Shown here one piece after another: positions 16,871-26,232 of a stretch of DNA of 64,000 nucleotides. The stretch lies in assembly GCF_007713465.1 (NCBI RefSeq), contig NZ_VMSG01000018.1:62001-126000 (forward strand), given 5' to 3'. The DNA comes from Pseudomonas sp. H3(2019). Its GTDB lineage: Bacteria > Pseudomonadota > Gammaproteobacteria > Pseudomonadales > Pseudomonadaceae. Below the pieces are notes generated by a model. It was given only the letters and a program-made list of their open reading frames with translations. It ran no database searches and was not told where the DNA came from. The number at the start of each line of letters is the position of its first letter. Positions within the stretch are counted from its first letter, which is position 1. Made by a program: the position numbers and the translations under genes.

Positions 16871-18634
16871 ATGCATGCCATCAGTTTTATTCAGGATCTG
16901 GCAGTGATCATGCTGGTTGCGGGTGTGGTGACCATTGTTTTTCATCGGCTCAAACAGCCGGTCGTCCTGGGCTACATCGTTGCCGGTTTCATCATTGGCC
17001 CGCACACCCCGCCATTCGGGTTGATCCACGACGAGCAAACCATCAAGACCCTTGCCGAACTCGGGGTGATTTTCCTGATGTTTTGCCTGGGCCTGGAGTT
17101 CAGCCTGCGCAAGCTGTTCAAGGTCGGTGCCACGGCGTTCATCGCGGCGTTCCTGGAAATCGTGCTGATGATCTGGATCGGCTACGAAATCGGCCGCTGG
17201 TTTGACTGGGGCACCATGGACTCGCTGTTCCTCGGCGCGATCCTGGCGATCTCCTCGACCACCATCATCGTCAAGGCCCTCAACGACCTGAAGATGAAGA
17301 ATCAGCGTTTTGCCCAGCTGATCTTTGGTGTGTTGATCGTCGAAGACATCCTCGGTATCGGCATCATTGCCTTGCTTTCGAGTATCGCCGTCAGCGGCAC
17401 CGTGAGCTCCGGCGAGGTGTTTTCCACGGTCGGCAAACTCTCGCTGTTCATGATCGTTGCGCTGGTGATCGGCATCCTGCTGGTGCCGCGCTTGCTGGCT
17501 TATGTGGCCAAGTTCGACAGCAACGAAATGCTGCTGATCACCGTACTTGGCCTGTGTTTTGGCTTTTGCCTGCTGGTGGTCAAGCTTGAGTACAGCATGG
17601 TGCTCGGGGCGTTTCTGATTGGCGCGATCATGGCCGAATCTCGGCAGCTGGTGAAAATTGAACGCCTGATCGAGCCGGTTCGCGACATGTTCAGCGCTAT
17701 ATTCTTTGTCGCCATTGGCCTGATGATTGATCCGCAGATTCTTCTTCAGTACGCCTGGCCCATTGCGGTGATTACCGTCGCGGTGGTGCTCGGCAAGATG
17801 CTCTCCTGTGGCCTTGGGGCGTTTATCGCCGGCAATGATGGACGCACCTCACTGCGCGTCGGTATGGGCCTGTCGCAGATTGGCGAATTCTCTTTCATCA
17901 TTGCGGCGCTGGGCATGACCTTGCAGGTCACCAGCGATTTCCTTTATCCGGTGGCGGTCGCTGTTTCGGCCATCACCACCTTACTGACGCCGTACCTGAT
18001 CCGTGCCGCCGATCCGCTTTCGTTGAAGTTGGCTGCAGTTATCCCGCTGCGTTTGGGCCGCGTGTTGGGGATGTATGGGGAGTGGTTGCGCAGCATTCAA
18101 CCGCAGGGCGAGGGTGCGCAGCTGGCGTCGATGATTCGGCGGATTTTGTTGCAGGTCGGGGTCAATCTGGCGCTAGTGATGGCAATCTTCTTCTCGGGCA
18201 GTTTTTTTGCCGAGCGGATTTCCAGCTATCTGCATGCCTGGATCGATGATCCAAGCTGGCAGAAGGCATTGATCTGGGGCGGGGCGTTGTTGCTGTCGCT
18301 GCCGTTCCTGATTGCCGCTTATCGCAAGCTGAAGGCGCTCTCGATGTTGTTGGCGGAAATGGGCGTGAAGCCGGAGATGGCCGGCCGCCACACACAGCGA
18401 GTGCGTCGGGTGATCGCCGAAGTGATCCCGATTCTCTCGCTGCTGGTGATTTTCCTGCTGCTGGCAGCCTTGTCGGCTAGTATCTTGCCGACCAACAAGT
18501 TGCTGGGGCTGATCGCCGTTGTAACCGCCGCGGTGGCGGCTCTGCTCTGGCGCTGGTTCATCCGCGTGCACACGCGGATGCAGGTCGCCCTGCTGGAAAC
18601 CCTGGACAACCACAAGGATTCGTCCGGGTATTGA
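16871..18634 (+). CDS. CPA2-family cation:proton antiporter (KefB-like)
   Basis: A 587-residue inner-membrane antiporter exchanging K+ or Na+ for protons. The Na_H_exchanger domain (about 1-390) has roughly 12 helices with VVLGYIVAGFIIGPHTPP, the helix FCLGLEFSLRKL and the paired SSTTIIVKAL and VEDILGIGIIALL segments. The usual cytosolic NAD-binding (TrkA_N/RCK) domain of KefB/KefC is missing; instead the C-terminus holds about four more helices (VGVNLALVMAIFFSGSFF through GLIAVVTAAVAALLWRWF). So gating by NAD or glutathione adducts is not expected. Preceded by GGAGTCCTTGCC. Ion specificity is unknown. Confidence 0.88.
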   Translation: MHAISFIQDLAVIMLVAGVVTIVFHRLKQPVVLGYIVAGFIIGPHTPPFGLIHDEQTIKTLAELGVIFLMFCLGLEFSLRKLFKVGATAFIAAFLEIVLMIWIGYEIGRWFDWGTMDSLFLGAILAISSTTIIVKALNDLKMKNQRFAQLIFGVLIVEDILGIGIIALLSSIAVSGTVSSGEVFSTVGKLSLFMIVALVIGILLVPRLLAYVAKFDSNEMLLITVLGLCFGFCLLVVKLEYSMVLGAFLIGAIMAESRQLVKIERLIEPVRDMFSAIFFVAIGLMIDPQILLQYAWPIAVITVAVVLGKMLSCGLGAFIAGNDGRTSLRVGMGLSQIGEFSFIIAALGMTLQVTSDFLYPVAVAVSAITTLLTPYLIRAADPLSLKLAAVIPLRLGRVLGMYGEWLRSIQPQGEGAQLASMIRRILLQVGVNLALVMAIFFSGSFFAERISSYLHAWIDDPSWQKALIWGGALLLSLPFLIAAYRKLKALSMLLAEMGVKPEMAGRHTQRVRRVIAEVIPILSLLVIFLLLAALSASILPTNKLLGLIAVVTAAVAALLWRWFIRVHTRMQVALLETLDNHKDSSGY

Positions 18635-18655
18635 CCCAGCGGGGCGTCAGGCAGA

Positions 18656-19084
18656 TCAGCTTTCCAGCCAGACGTCCCGCGCCCAGTGCCACACCGATTC
18701 CCAGGTTTCTTCGGCCAACAGCTCTTCTTCGGCCAGCCACAGCACCACGGTGCCGTCTTCTTCGACCAGGTAGTAGTTGTCACCGTCCTGGCAGATCGGA
18801 ATCATGCTGCGATCAACACCGGCATCCCAGGCGTTGGCGGCAACGTCCGGCAGGTAGGTGTGCGATTGCGGGTCGGTGACAGTCACCGGCTCCAGGCTGC
18901 CGTACACGACGTCGCTGACGGTCAGCAGGAATTCTCTGAAGACGAACGGGATATCGATGAACAGTTGTTCTTCGATTTCCACCAGCAGGTCTTCGTCAGG
19001 CAGCTCCAAGGGCACCGGTACCGGTTCGTTGGCTTCTCGCAGTTGTTCGATGATTTCTTCCACGTCCGGGATCCTCTTGCTCAA
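18656..19084 (-). CDS. SMI1/KNR4 family protein
   Basis: A 142-residue acidic cytoplasmic protein. The middle reads VEIEEQLFIDIPFVFREFLLTVSDVVYGSLEPVTV, then MIPICQDGDNYYLVEEDGTVVLW and ETWESVWHWARDVWLES, which is the SMI1/KNR4 fold pattern. Many members are immunity proteins of contact-dependent toxins, but this one has no toxin, Rhs, VgrG or CDI gene near it and is found alone beside the antiporter, so a housekeeping role is more likely. It is monocistronic and convergent with the antiporter. Confidence 0.82.
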   Translation of the reverse strand: MSKRIPDVEEIIEQLREANEPVPVPLELPDEDLLVEIEEQLFIDIPFVFREFLLTVSDVVYGSLEPVTVTDPQSHTYLPDVAANAWDAGVDRSMIPICQDGDNYYLVEEDGTVVLWLAEEELLAEETWESVWHWARDVWLES

Positions 19085-19145
19085 TGGCGCGGTTTAGTTG
19101 GGGCGGTTTATACAGTAGCTCGCTATAGATGCAACTGCGAAATAG

Positions 19146-19171
19146 AAAACCCCGGACGAGTCCGGGGTTTT
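19146..19171 (-). terminator. Rho-independent terminator after the Tim44-like gene
   Basis: AAAACCCCGGAC and GTCCGGGGTTTT pair over 12 bp with a GA loop. Read leftward the stem ends in TTTT followed by CTATTT, and the preceding minus-strand gene ends at 19200. Read rightward it is also followed by a T-run, so it can work both ways. Confidence 0.88.
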
Positions 19172-19199
19172 TATTACAGCATGCGAAACGAGGGCGGTA

Positions 19200-20072
19200 T
19201 TAACCGTTCTGACGGATACCGGCCACCAGCCAAGGCTGGTTTTCGCCTTGCGGACGTTCCATGTTCCAGCTTTCGCTGAACACTTCGCCCTGGTCGAAAC
19301 GCGAGGTTTTCGACACGCCCGTGAAGGTCAGGGTGGCGATGGTCTTGTCGGCGCGATCATCCACGCCGTCCAGTTGAACGGTGAGATTGTCGATGTAGGT
19401 GGACTGGAAGCCGTCACCCAGATCGGCGCGTTCGCGCTTGAGGAACTCCAGCATTTGCGGGGTTACGAACTCGGCGATCTTGTCCATTTCATTGGCGTCC
19501 CAGTGCTGTTGCAGGGACTGGAAGTGGTTGCGTGCGGCTTCAACGAAGCGCTCTTCGTTGAACCAGGCCGGAGCGTTGATCACCGGACGAGCGGCAGCAG
19601 GAGCCGCCGAACCGCCGAAGATCGAACCCATGGCCGGCTTCTGTTCGTACACTTCACGCTGCATTGGCGCGCCCGCAGGGGCCATATGCTCTTGTTGCTT
19701 GCGGCGACGAGCGGCGATGAAGCGGAAAATCACGAACCCGATGACTGCCATGATCAGGATGTCGAAAATCTGCATGCCATGGAAGCCGCCGCCCATGAAC
19801 ATGGAGGCCAGCAGGCCGCCGGCAGCGATGCCGGCCAGAGGGCCGAGCCAGCGCGAAGCACCGCCGGCTTTGGCGGCAGCGCCTGCGGCACCCGCAGCAC
19901 CGGCGGTCGCGGCAGCAGAACCCATGCCAGGCGAGGACGGCGCCATTTGGCTGGTCTGGTGGGTAGGCGCAGCACCTACGCTTTTGCCGCCACCGAAGCG
20001 CTTGGCGTTGGCGTCGAGGCTCATCGTCAGGCCGATGCACAGCGCCAGGGCGATGCTAAGAAAACGTTTCAT
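19200..20072 (-). CDS. Tim44-domain membrane protein
   Basis: A 290-residue exported or membrane protein of unknown role. Residues 1-23 form a signal peptide (MKRFLSIALALCIGLTMSLDANA), then a Gly/Ala/Ser-rich stretch, a membrane segment (GMQIFDILIMAVIGFVIFRFIAA), a basic RRRKQQ and finally a Tim44-like alpha/beta domain (about 165-290: WFNEERFVEAARNHFQSLQQHWDANEMDKIAEFVTPQML). Bacterial Tim44-like proteins resemble the mitochondrial import motor subunit but their function is not established. The start at 20072 is chosen because the signal peptide begins there; the frame extends to 20087 without a ribosome site. Monocistronic with a strong terminator. Confidence 0.87.
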   Translation of the reverse strand: MKRFLSIALALCIGLTMSLDANAKRFGGGKSVGAAPTHQTSQMAPSSPGMGSAAATAGAAGAAGAAAKAGGASRWLGPLAGIAAGGLLASMFMGGGFHGMQIFDILIMAVIGFVIFRFIAARRRKQQEHMAPAGAPMQREVYEQKPAMGSIFGGSAAPAAARPVINAPAWFNEERFVEAARNHFQSLQQHWDANEMDKIAEFVTPQMLEFLKRERADLGDGFQSTYIDNLTVQLDGVDDRADKTIATLTFTGVSKTSRFDQGEVFSESWNMERPQGENQPWLVAGIRQNG

Positions 20073-20250
20073 AAAGGGAATTCCCATTTGTGGATGGCAC
20101 GCGCGCCATGTTGCACAGGTGAAGTGACACTGGCTAGCGGCAGAGTGTTTCGGGCTTTTGCCTGACAGGCTGCGTTCAGCTCCGTCGATACAAGTAGGCG
20201 CATGTATCTTTGTCTGTAGGACAAGTGGATTGGTTGAGCAGGAACGTTGC

Positions 20251-20691
20251 TTAACGTCGCAATGCCAACATCACCACGCCTGCCGTGATCAGGCCGATTC
20301 CACCCCATTGGCGCAGGTCGAGCCGCTCACCCAGCAACACTGCGCCCAGCACGGCCACCAGCACCACACTAAGTTTGTCGACGGGGGCTACCAGCGAGGC
20401 TGGCCCGAGTTTCAGCGCACGGAAGTAACAAATCCACGAGGCACCGGTTGCCAGGCCAGACAGCAGCAGGAACAGGTAGCTCTTGGCGGATATCGATCCT
20501 AATGACTGATATTGGCCCGTTGCGTACAAAATCAAGGCCAGGCTGACCAATACCACGATCGTGCGCAGCAGTGTGGCGAAGTCGGAATTGACGTTTTCGA
20601 TGCCGACCTTGGCGAAAATCGCGGTCAGCGCAGCGAAAGCAGCCGACAACAGGGCCCAGAATGTCCAGGAAGAAAAGAAGCCTGAGCCCAT
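20251..20691 (-). CDS. Single-domain EamA (DMT) transporter
   Basis: 146 residues, about half the usual drug/metabolite transporter, containing one EamA domain with five helices. The signature LLSGLATGASWICYFRALKLGPASLVAPVDKLSVVLVAVLGAVLLGERLDLRQWGGIGLITAGVVML is complete, so it is not a fragment: one-domain DMT proteins act as dimers. ATG 20691 has AGAGGAA upstream; the frame stays open into the repeat and uvrD tail but that part is not coding. Substrate unknown. Confidence 0.85.
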   Translation of the reverse strand: MGSGFFSSWTFWALLSAAFAALTAIFAKVGIENVNSDFATLLRTIVVLVSLALILYATGQYQSLGSISAKSYLFLLLSGLATGASWICYFRALKLGPASLVAPVDKLSVVLVAVLGAVLLGERLDLRQWGGIGLITAGVVMLALRR

Positions 20692-20708
20692 GCGTATTCC
20701 TCTAAGTT

Positions 20709-20739
20709 GATCGTTCCCACGCAGAGCATGGGAACGATC
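20709..20739. repeat. Palindromic repeat, GATCGTTCCCA family
   Basis: GATCGTTCCCA...TGGGAACGATC with a CGCAGAGCA centre. Other copies are at 44280-44310 and 55895-55925, plus a composite at 27113-27214. It lies between uvrD's 3' end and the EamA gene. Confidence 0.85.
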
Positions 20740-20759
20740 ATCAACGGTGTTGCGATCAG

Positions 20760-22943
20760 TCAGATGGCTTCGAGCTTGGCGTAGCCGAGCATCAGCCACT
20801 TGCTGCCTTCGCTGAAGTTCACTTGCACCCGGGCCTGCGCGCCAGCGCCTTCGAAGTTGAGGATCACCCCTTCGCCGAAGACCGCGTGTTGCACTTGCTG
20901 ACCGAGGCTGAACGCGGTTTCCGGGATCTCCGTGCCGGCGAACATGCTGCTCGAACTTTGCTTCTGGCCGCCACCGAATGGGCGGCTGACGCTGTTGGAC
21001 AGCCGCACTTCCTGAATCAGGCCTTTAGGGACTTCGCGTACGAAGCGTGAAACCTTGTTGTAGGTTTCGCTGCCGTACAGGCGTCGGGTTTCGGCGTAGG
21101 TCATCACCAGGTTTTGCATGGCCCGGGTAATGCCGACGTAAGCCAGGCGGCGTTCCTCTTCAAGGCGGCCGGGCTCTTCCAGGCTCATCTTGTGCGGGAA
21201 CAGGCCTTCTTCCATGCCCACCAGGAATACGTAAGGGAATTCCAGGCCTTTGGCGCTGTGCAAGGTCATCAGCTGAATGCTGTCTTCGTGCTCGTCGGCC
21301 TGAGTGTCGCCGGCTTCCAGCGAAGCATGGCCGAGGAACGCGGCCAGCGGCGTCAGGTCTTCGTCTTCTTCGGCGCTTTCAAAGTTGCGCGCCGCGCTGA
21401 CCAGTTCCTCAAGGTTTTCTACCCGCGCCTGACCTTTCTCGCCTTTTTCCGCTTCGTGATAGGCAATCAGGCCGGACTGCTCGATGACGGTCTGGGTCAT
21501 CAGGTGCAACGGCATTTCGGCGGTGGTGGTCGCCAGGTGCTCGATCAACTCGATGAACGCACCCAGAGCGCCGGCTGCGCGACCGGTGAGGCCTTTATTG
21601 GCCACCAGCTGACGCATGGCTTCCCACATCGACACATCGCTGTGACGAGCGTGATCACGGATCGCTTCGACGGTTTTTTCGCCAATGCCACGGGCCGGAA
21701 CGTTGATCACCCGTTCCAGCGCCGCATCGTTGCCGCGACCTTCGAGCAAACGCAGGTAAGCCATGGCGTTCTTGATTTCAGCCCGCTCGAAGAAGCGCTG
21801 GCCGCCATAGATGCGGTACGGAATGCGTTCGCGCAGTAGCGCTTCTTCCAAAACCCGCGATTGGGCGTTAGAGCGGTACAAAATCGCGATATCGCTGCGC
21901 GCCATGCCGGTTTTCAGCGCGCTTTCGATGGTTTCCACCACGTAGCGTGCTTCGTCATGTTCGTTGAATGCGGCGTACAGGTTGATCGCTTCGCCTTCGC
22001 CGCCGTCGGTCCACAGCTCTTTGCCCAGACGCCCGGTGTTGTTGGCGATCAAGGCGTTGGCGGCCTTGAGAATTCCGGCGGTGGAGCGGTAGTTCTGCTC
22101 CAGGCGAATGACTTCCGCGTCCGGGAAGTCGGCCGAATACTGGTGAATGTTCTCGATTTTCGCGCCGCGCCAACCGTAGATCGACTGATCGTCGTCGCCC
22201 ACCACCATCAGGCTGTCGCCGCCCTTGGCCAGCAGACGCAACCAGGCGTACTGCACGGCGTTGGTGTCCTGGAATTCGTCCACCAGCACATGACGGAAGC
22301 GCTTCTGATAATGCGCCAGCAGGCCCGGATGATCGCGCCACAGGTCGAGGGCGCGCAGCAGCAGTTCGGAGAAGTCGATGACGCCCGCGCGCAAGCACGC
22401 GGCCTCGTAGGCTTCATAGATGCTGCGCATGGTGGCCAGGAACAGATCGCCACTGGCTTGAATATGTTGCGGGCGCAGACCTTCGTCTTTCTGCCCGTTG
22501 ATGAACCACTGGGCCTGACGGGCCGGCCAGCGTTGCTCGTCCAGTCCCAGCTCGCGGATCACCCGCTTGACCAGCCTCTGCTGGTCATCGCTGTCGAGGA
22601 TCTGGAAGGTCTGGCTCAGGCCGGCTTCCTGCCAGTGCGCCCGCAGCAAGCGGTGCGCCAGGCCGTGGAAGGTGCCGACCCACATGCCGGCCGGGTTGAT
22701 ACCCATCAGTTGCTCGATGCGATGGCGCATCTCGGCAGCGGCCTTGTTGGTGAACGTCACCGACAGGATCGAGTGTGGCGAGGCGTTCTCGACCTGGATC
22801 AACCAGGCGATACGGTGCACCAGCACACGGGTTTTACCGGAACCAGCACCGGCCAGGACCAACTGACGACCCACGGAGGCAGCTACGGCCTGGCGTTGGG
22901 CATCGTTGAGGGAGTTCAGCAGAAGGGAGAGATCATCGCGCAT
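20760..22943 (-). CDS. uvrD: DNA helicase II UvrD
   Basis: A 727-residue superfamily 1A 3'-5' helicase used in nucleotide excision and mismatch repair. Motifs appear in order: Walker A LAGAGSGKTRVLVHR (about 30-45), motif II VDEFQDTN, motif III GDDDQSIYGWRGA, motif IV LYRSNAQSRVLE, motif V MTLHSAKGLEFPYVFLVG and motif VI EERRLAYVGITRA. The C-terminus ends in the Tudor-like VQHAVFGEGVILNFEGAGAQARVQVNF segment that binds RNA polymerase in UvrD/PcrA. It is divergent from the GGDEF/EAL gene. Confidence 0.97.
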   Translation of the reverse strand: MRDDLSLLLNSLNDAQRQAVAASVGRQLVLAGAGSGKTRVLVHRIAWLIQVENASPHSILSVTFTNKAAAEMRHRIEQLMGINPAGMWVGTFHGLAHRLLRAHWQEAGLSQTFQILDSDDQQRLVKRVIRELGLDEQRWPARQAQWFINGQKDEGLRPQHIQASGDLFLATMRSIYEAYEAACLRAGVIDFSELLLRALDLWRDHPGLLAHYQKRFRHVLVDEFQDTNAVQYAWLRLLAKGGDSLMVVGDDDQSIYGWRGAKIENIHQYSADFPDAEVIRLEQNYRSTAGILKAANALIANNTGRLGKELWTDGGEGEAINLYAAFNEHDEARYVVETIESALKTGMARSDIAILYRSNAQSRVLEEALLRERIPYRIYGGQRFFERAEIKNAMAYLRLLEGRGNDAALERVINVPARGIGEKTVEAIRDHARHSDVSMWEAMRQLVANKGLTGRAAGALGAFIELIEHLATTTAEMPLHLMTQTVIEQSGLIAYHEAEKGEKGQARVENLEELVSAARNFESAEEDEDLTPLAAFLGHASLEAGDTQADEHEDSIQLMTLHSAKGLEFPYVFLVGMEEGLFPHKMSLEEPGRLEEERRLAYVGITRAMQNLVMTYAETRRLYGSETYNKVSRFVREVPKGLIQEVRLSNSVSRPFGGGQKQSSSSMFAGTEIPETAFSLGQQVQHAVFGEGVILNFEGAGAQARVQVNFSEGSKWLMLGYAKLEAI

Positions 22944-23121
22944 CAGGGCATTCTAGGGTGCCGCGCCACACCGGGCAAACCGAGCTTTGCATTAACCGAT
23001 GAAAGAAGTGCAGGGGACGACCGGTCAGTCATTCATCGCAAGCCTTGATGGGCCGCGCTTCTGCGGTTTTGAGCGCTGGCAACGGGCCATTTGATTTGTC
23101 GATTTTCTGATCTGGAGCTGT

Positions 23122-23149
23122 TTGGTCCGGGCCATTGCTTGTGTATGCT
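23122..23149 (+). promoter_or_regulatory. Possible sigma-70 promoter of the GGDEF/EAL gene
   Basis: TTGGTC (23122-23127), a 16-bp spacer and TATGCT (23144-23149) lie about 55 bp before the start codon. The match is moderate. The rest of the 260-bp uvrD/GGDEF intergenic stretch shows no other clear signal. Confidence 0.35.
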
Positions 23150-23204
23150 CCGTCGACATTTCGGGCTCATCACGCTCGCCTTTATAAGAACAAGAATATT
23201 GCCT

Positions 23205-26075
23205 ATGACCCTCAGCACCAGCCTGTCGGGCCCTTCTGTGGATCCGCGGGTTATCCGCAAACAGTACGCCATGGAGATGGCGGTCGAGCGCACGCGTCTG
23301 CTGTATCAGGGCTCGTTGCTGCCCACGTTGTTCATGTTGATCAATGGCCTGGTCTGCGCCGGGTTGCTCTGGAGTCCGCAGCGCTATTTCCTGGTGAGCA
23401 TCTGGCTGATCTGGTTACTGTCGCTGGTGGCGCTGCGGGTGATTCAGGTCGCAGCCTTCGACTCGGCGATGCCCAGTCGTCAGGCGCAGCCAGTCTGGCG
23501 TCGAATGTTTCTGTTGGGTTCGGCCATGACCGGCCTGACGCTGGCCGGTGCCGGTATTGCCTTGGTGCCCACCGACAGTTTCCTGCAACAAGCCTGGGTA
23601 TTCGGCCTGATCGGCGCGGCGACCCTCTCGGCCAGTGTCGCCTATGCGGTGAGTCTGCCGGCCTTCCTGTCTTTTACCTTGCCGTGTCTGTTACCGGCGA
23701 TCGGTTATTTGTTCTGGGGCGGCGATGAACAGCAGCAAGGCTGGGGTTGGCTCGGGCTGATTCTGTTGGGCTCACTGAGTGTGGTCGCGTGGCAGGTTAA
23801 TCGGCTGATCCAGCACGGCTTGATGCGGCGTTTCCAGAATCAGGCACTGATTGAGCACTTGCAGCAGGCGCAAAGTCGCAGCGAGCAACTCAATCAGGAA
23901 TTGGCGCGGGAAATCGAACAGCGTCGCCACGCCGAAGAAGAGCTGCGTGAAGCCCAGGTCGGCCTCGAAAGCCGTGTCGCCCAGCGTAGCCGCGAACTGG
24001 ACGCCGCCAACCAGGCCCTGAGCAAGAGCGAAGCGCGGCTGGCGCTGGCGTTGAAGGCCAGTGAACTGGGGCTCTGGGACTGGAACCTGCAAACCGATGA
24101 GGTGCATCACACCCAACTCAAGGAGTTGTTCGGCCTTGAACCGGAATTCGTCACGGCGATGCTCAGTCACTTGAAGCCGCGCCTGCACCCGCAGGACTTG
24201 CCGCCGCTGCGGCGGGCGCTGGTCGAGCATTTGAAGGGCCGCACCGAGGATTATCAGATCGAATACCGCGTGCGCCATGGTGATGGCCACTGGGTCTGGA
24301 TCGAAGACCGCGGCCGGGCAGTGGAGCGGGGGGCCAATGGACGGGTGATCCGGATGGTCGGCACCCGGCGTGACATCAGCGTCAGCAAAGGGCTTGAAGA
24401 GCAGCGGCAACTGGCGGCGACAGTGTTTGAAGCGGCCAGCGAAGGCATTGTGATTTTCGATCCGGATTACGCCTTGATCGCGGTCAATCAGGCGTTCAGC
24501 CGGGTCACCGGGTATCAGATTGAAGATTTGCTGGGGCGCAATGTGGTCGAACTGCCGTGCAGTCGTGATGCGCGGCGGCACTACTCGGCGATCCATCAGG
24601 CACTGGAACAACACGGTAGCTGGCAAGGTGAGTTGGTGGAGGCGCGCAAAAACGGCGAGCTCTATCCACAATGGCTGCAACTGAGTGTGGTGCGCGATGC
24701 TCGAGGAAATATCAGTCATATCGTGGGCTTTTTCGCCGATCTGTCAGCCCGGCGCGAATCCGAAGAGCGCATGCGCTACCTGACCCACTACGACGAACTG
24801 ACCGGGCTGGCCAACCGCTCATTGTTCCGTGAGCGCCTGCATGAAGCCCATCAACGGGTACGCCAGGGCGGCCGGAGTCTGGCGCTGCTGCACATCAACC
24901 TGGACCGTTTCAAATTGCTCAACGACAGCCTCGGCCATGAAGTCGCCGATCAGATGCTGCAGAAAATGGCTCGGCGTCTGGTCAATGCGCTGCCAGAGGC
25001 GGACACCATTGCGCGTTTGTCGGGAGACGAGTTCGCGGTGCTGTTCGATGCTTATGGCAACCTGTCGAGCCTGGCTCGGGTCGCTACCCGATTGTCGGCC
25101 AAGCTGCGCTTGCCGCTGACCGTTGAAGGGCATGAGCTGGTGGTCAGTGCGTCGATGGGCATCAGCATGTTGCCGGACAACGCGCGGGAAACTTCCGCGC
25201 TGGTCAGCCAGTCAAACATGGCCATGCAACATGCCAAGCATCTGGGCGGGAACAACTTCCAGTTCTACACCGACAGCCTGCAGGCCAGCACCCTTGAGCG
25301 CTTGCAGCTGGAGAACCAACTGCGCAAGGCCATCGAAGAAAAGCAACTGAAGGTGTTTTACCAGCCGAAACTCTGCCTCGCGACTGGCCGTTTGAACTCC
25401 GCTGAAGCGTTGGTGCGCTGGGATCATCCGACCATGGGGCGGGTGCCGCCGGGGGATTTTATCGGGTTGGCAGAGGAAGTCGGATTGATCGGGGCCATTG
25501 GCGAATTCGTGCTACGCCAAGCCTGCTGGCAAGCGTGCGAGTGGCAGCGTCAGGGGCTGGAGCCGATTCGGGTTTCGGTCAATCTGTCGGTCCACCAGCT
25601 GCGTCAGGGCAAGCTGGTCAGCCTGGTGCGCCAGGTGCTTGAAGAAACCGGTCTGGCGCCTCACTACCTCGAACTGGAACTGACAGAAAGCCAGTTGCTG
25701 GACAGCGTCGAGCACATCATCGCGACCTTCCAGCAGTTGCGCGACCTTGGTGTGAAGCTGGCGATCGACGACTTTGGCACGGGGTATTCGTCGCTGAGCT
25801 ACCTCAAGCGCATTCCCGTGGACTACGTGAAGATCGATCAGGCGTTCATCCGTGGGCTGGGGGAGGGCGGTTCAGACGCCGCGATCACCCGGGCAATCAT
25901 TGCCATGGCGCATGGGCTTTCGCTGAAAGTAGTGGCGGAGGGCGTGGAAACGTATGAGCAGCTGGCGTTTCTCAAGGATCAATCCTGCGATGAAGTGCAG
26001 GGCTACCTGATCAGCCGGCCGGTGCAAGCGTTTGTATTGGCGGACTTACTGCGTGCGGACAATCTGTCTGCGTAG
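23205..26075 (+). CDS. Membrane PAS-PAS-GGDEF-EAL cyclic-di-GMP protein
   Basis: A 956-residue signalling protein controlling cyclic-di-GMP. Order: five to six membrane helices (about 35-205), a coiled coil (about 210-290, EIEQRRHAEEELREAQ), two PAS domains (about 295-540, ending ARRESEERMRYLTHYDELTGLANR), GGDEF (about 545-705) and EAL (about 715-955). The cyclase motif reads SGDEF near residue 605; position -5 relative to it is not the RxxD inhibitory site (PEAD instead), so product feedback is probably lost. EAL is intact (SAEALVRW near 733; DDFGTGYSSL; KVVAEGVET), so phosphodiesterase activity is likely and cyclase activity possible. ATG 23205 follows a stretch with no open alternative supported by a ribosome site. 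Confidence 0.92.
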   Translation: MTLSTSLSGPSVDPRVIRKQYAMEMAVERTRLLYQGSLLPTLFMLINGLVCAGLLWSPQRYFLVSIWLIWLLSLVALRVIQVAAFDSAMPSRQAQPVWRRMFLLGSAMTGLTLAGAGIALVPTDSFLQQAWVFGLIGAATLSASVAYAVSLPAFLSFTLPCLLPAIGYLFWGGDEQQQGWGWLGLILLGSLSVVAWQVNRLIQHGLMRRFQNQALIEHLQQAQSRSEQLNQELAREIEQRRHAEEELREAQVGLESRVAQRSRELDAANQALSKSEARLALALKASELGLWDWNLQTDEVHHTQLKELFGLEPEFVTAMLSHLKPRLHPQDLPPLRRALVEHLKGRTEDYQIEYRVRHGDGHWVWIEDRGRAVERGANGRVIRMVGTRRDISVSKGLEEQRQLAATVFEAASEGIVIFDPDYALIAVNQAFSRVTGYQIEDLLGRNVVELPCSRDARRHYSAIHQALEQHGSWQGELVEARKNGELYPQWLQLSVVRDARGNISHIVGFFADLSARRESEERMRYLTHYDELTGLANRSLFRERLHEAHQRVRQGGRSLALLHINLDRFKLLNDSLGHEVADQMLQKMARRLVNALPEADTIARLSGDEFAVLFDAYGNLSSLARVATRLSAKLRLPLTVEGHELVVSASMGISMLPDNARETSALVSQSNMAMQHAKHLGGNNFQFYTDSLQASTLERLQLENQLRKAIEEKQLKVFYQPKLCLATGRLNSAEALVRWDHPTMGRVPPGDFIGLAEEVGLIGAIGEFVLRQACWQACEWQRQGLEPIRVSVNLSVHQLRQGKLVSLVRQVLEETGLAPHYLELELTESQLLDSVEHIIATFQQLRDLGVKLAIDDFGTGYSSLSYLKRIPVDYVKIDQAFIRGLGEGGSDAAITRAIIAMAHGLSLKVVAEGVETYEQLAFLKDQSCDEVQGYLISRPVQAFVLADLLRADNLSA

Positions 26076-26169
26076 CTGCTGCGGTTGTATAGACCACCTT
26101 GCTACATGGTGTGCGCCCGGCCAAAACAAGGACATGGAGTTACGCATTGAGCAGGCAAAAAGCGAATTC

Positions 26170-26186
26170 TTGTAGTATAACTACAA
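26170..26186. promoter_or_regulatory. HexR/RpiR-type palindrome before the regulator gene
   Basis: TTGTAGTATAACTACAA is a 7-3-7 inverted repeat; its core TGTAGTATAACTACA fits the HexR-type pattern TGTAnTnnnAnTACA. It ends 47 bp before the start of the RpiR-family gene, suggesting autoregulation. Confidence 0.7.
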
Positions 26187-26232
26187 AATTGCTACATCCC
26201 CGGCGTCAGCCAATAACAATGAGTCCTGCCCT

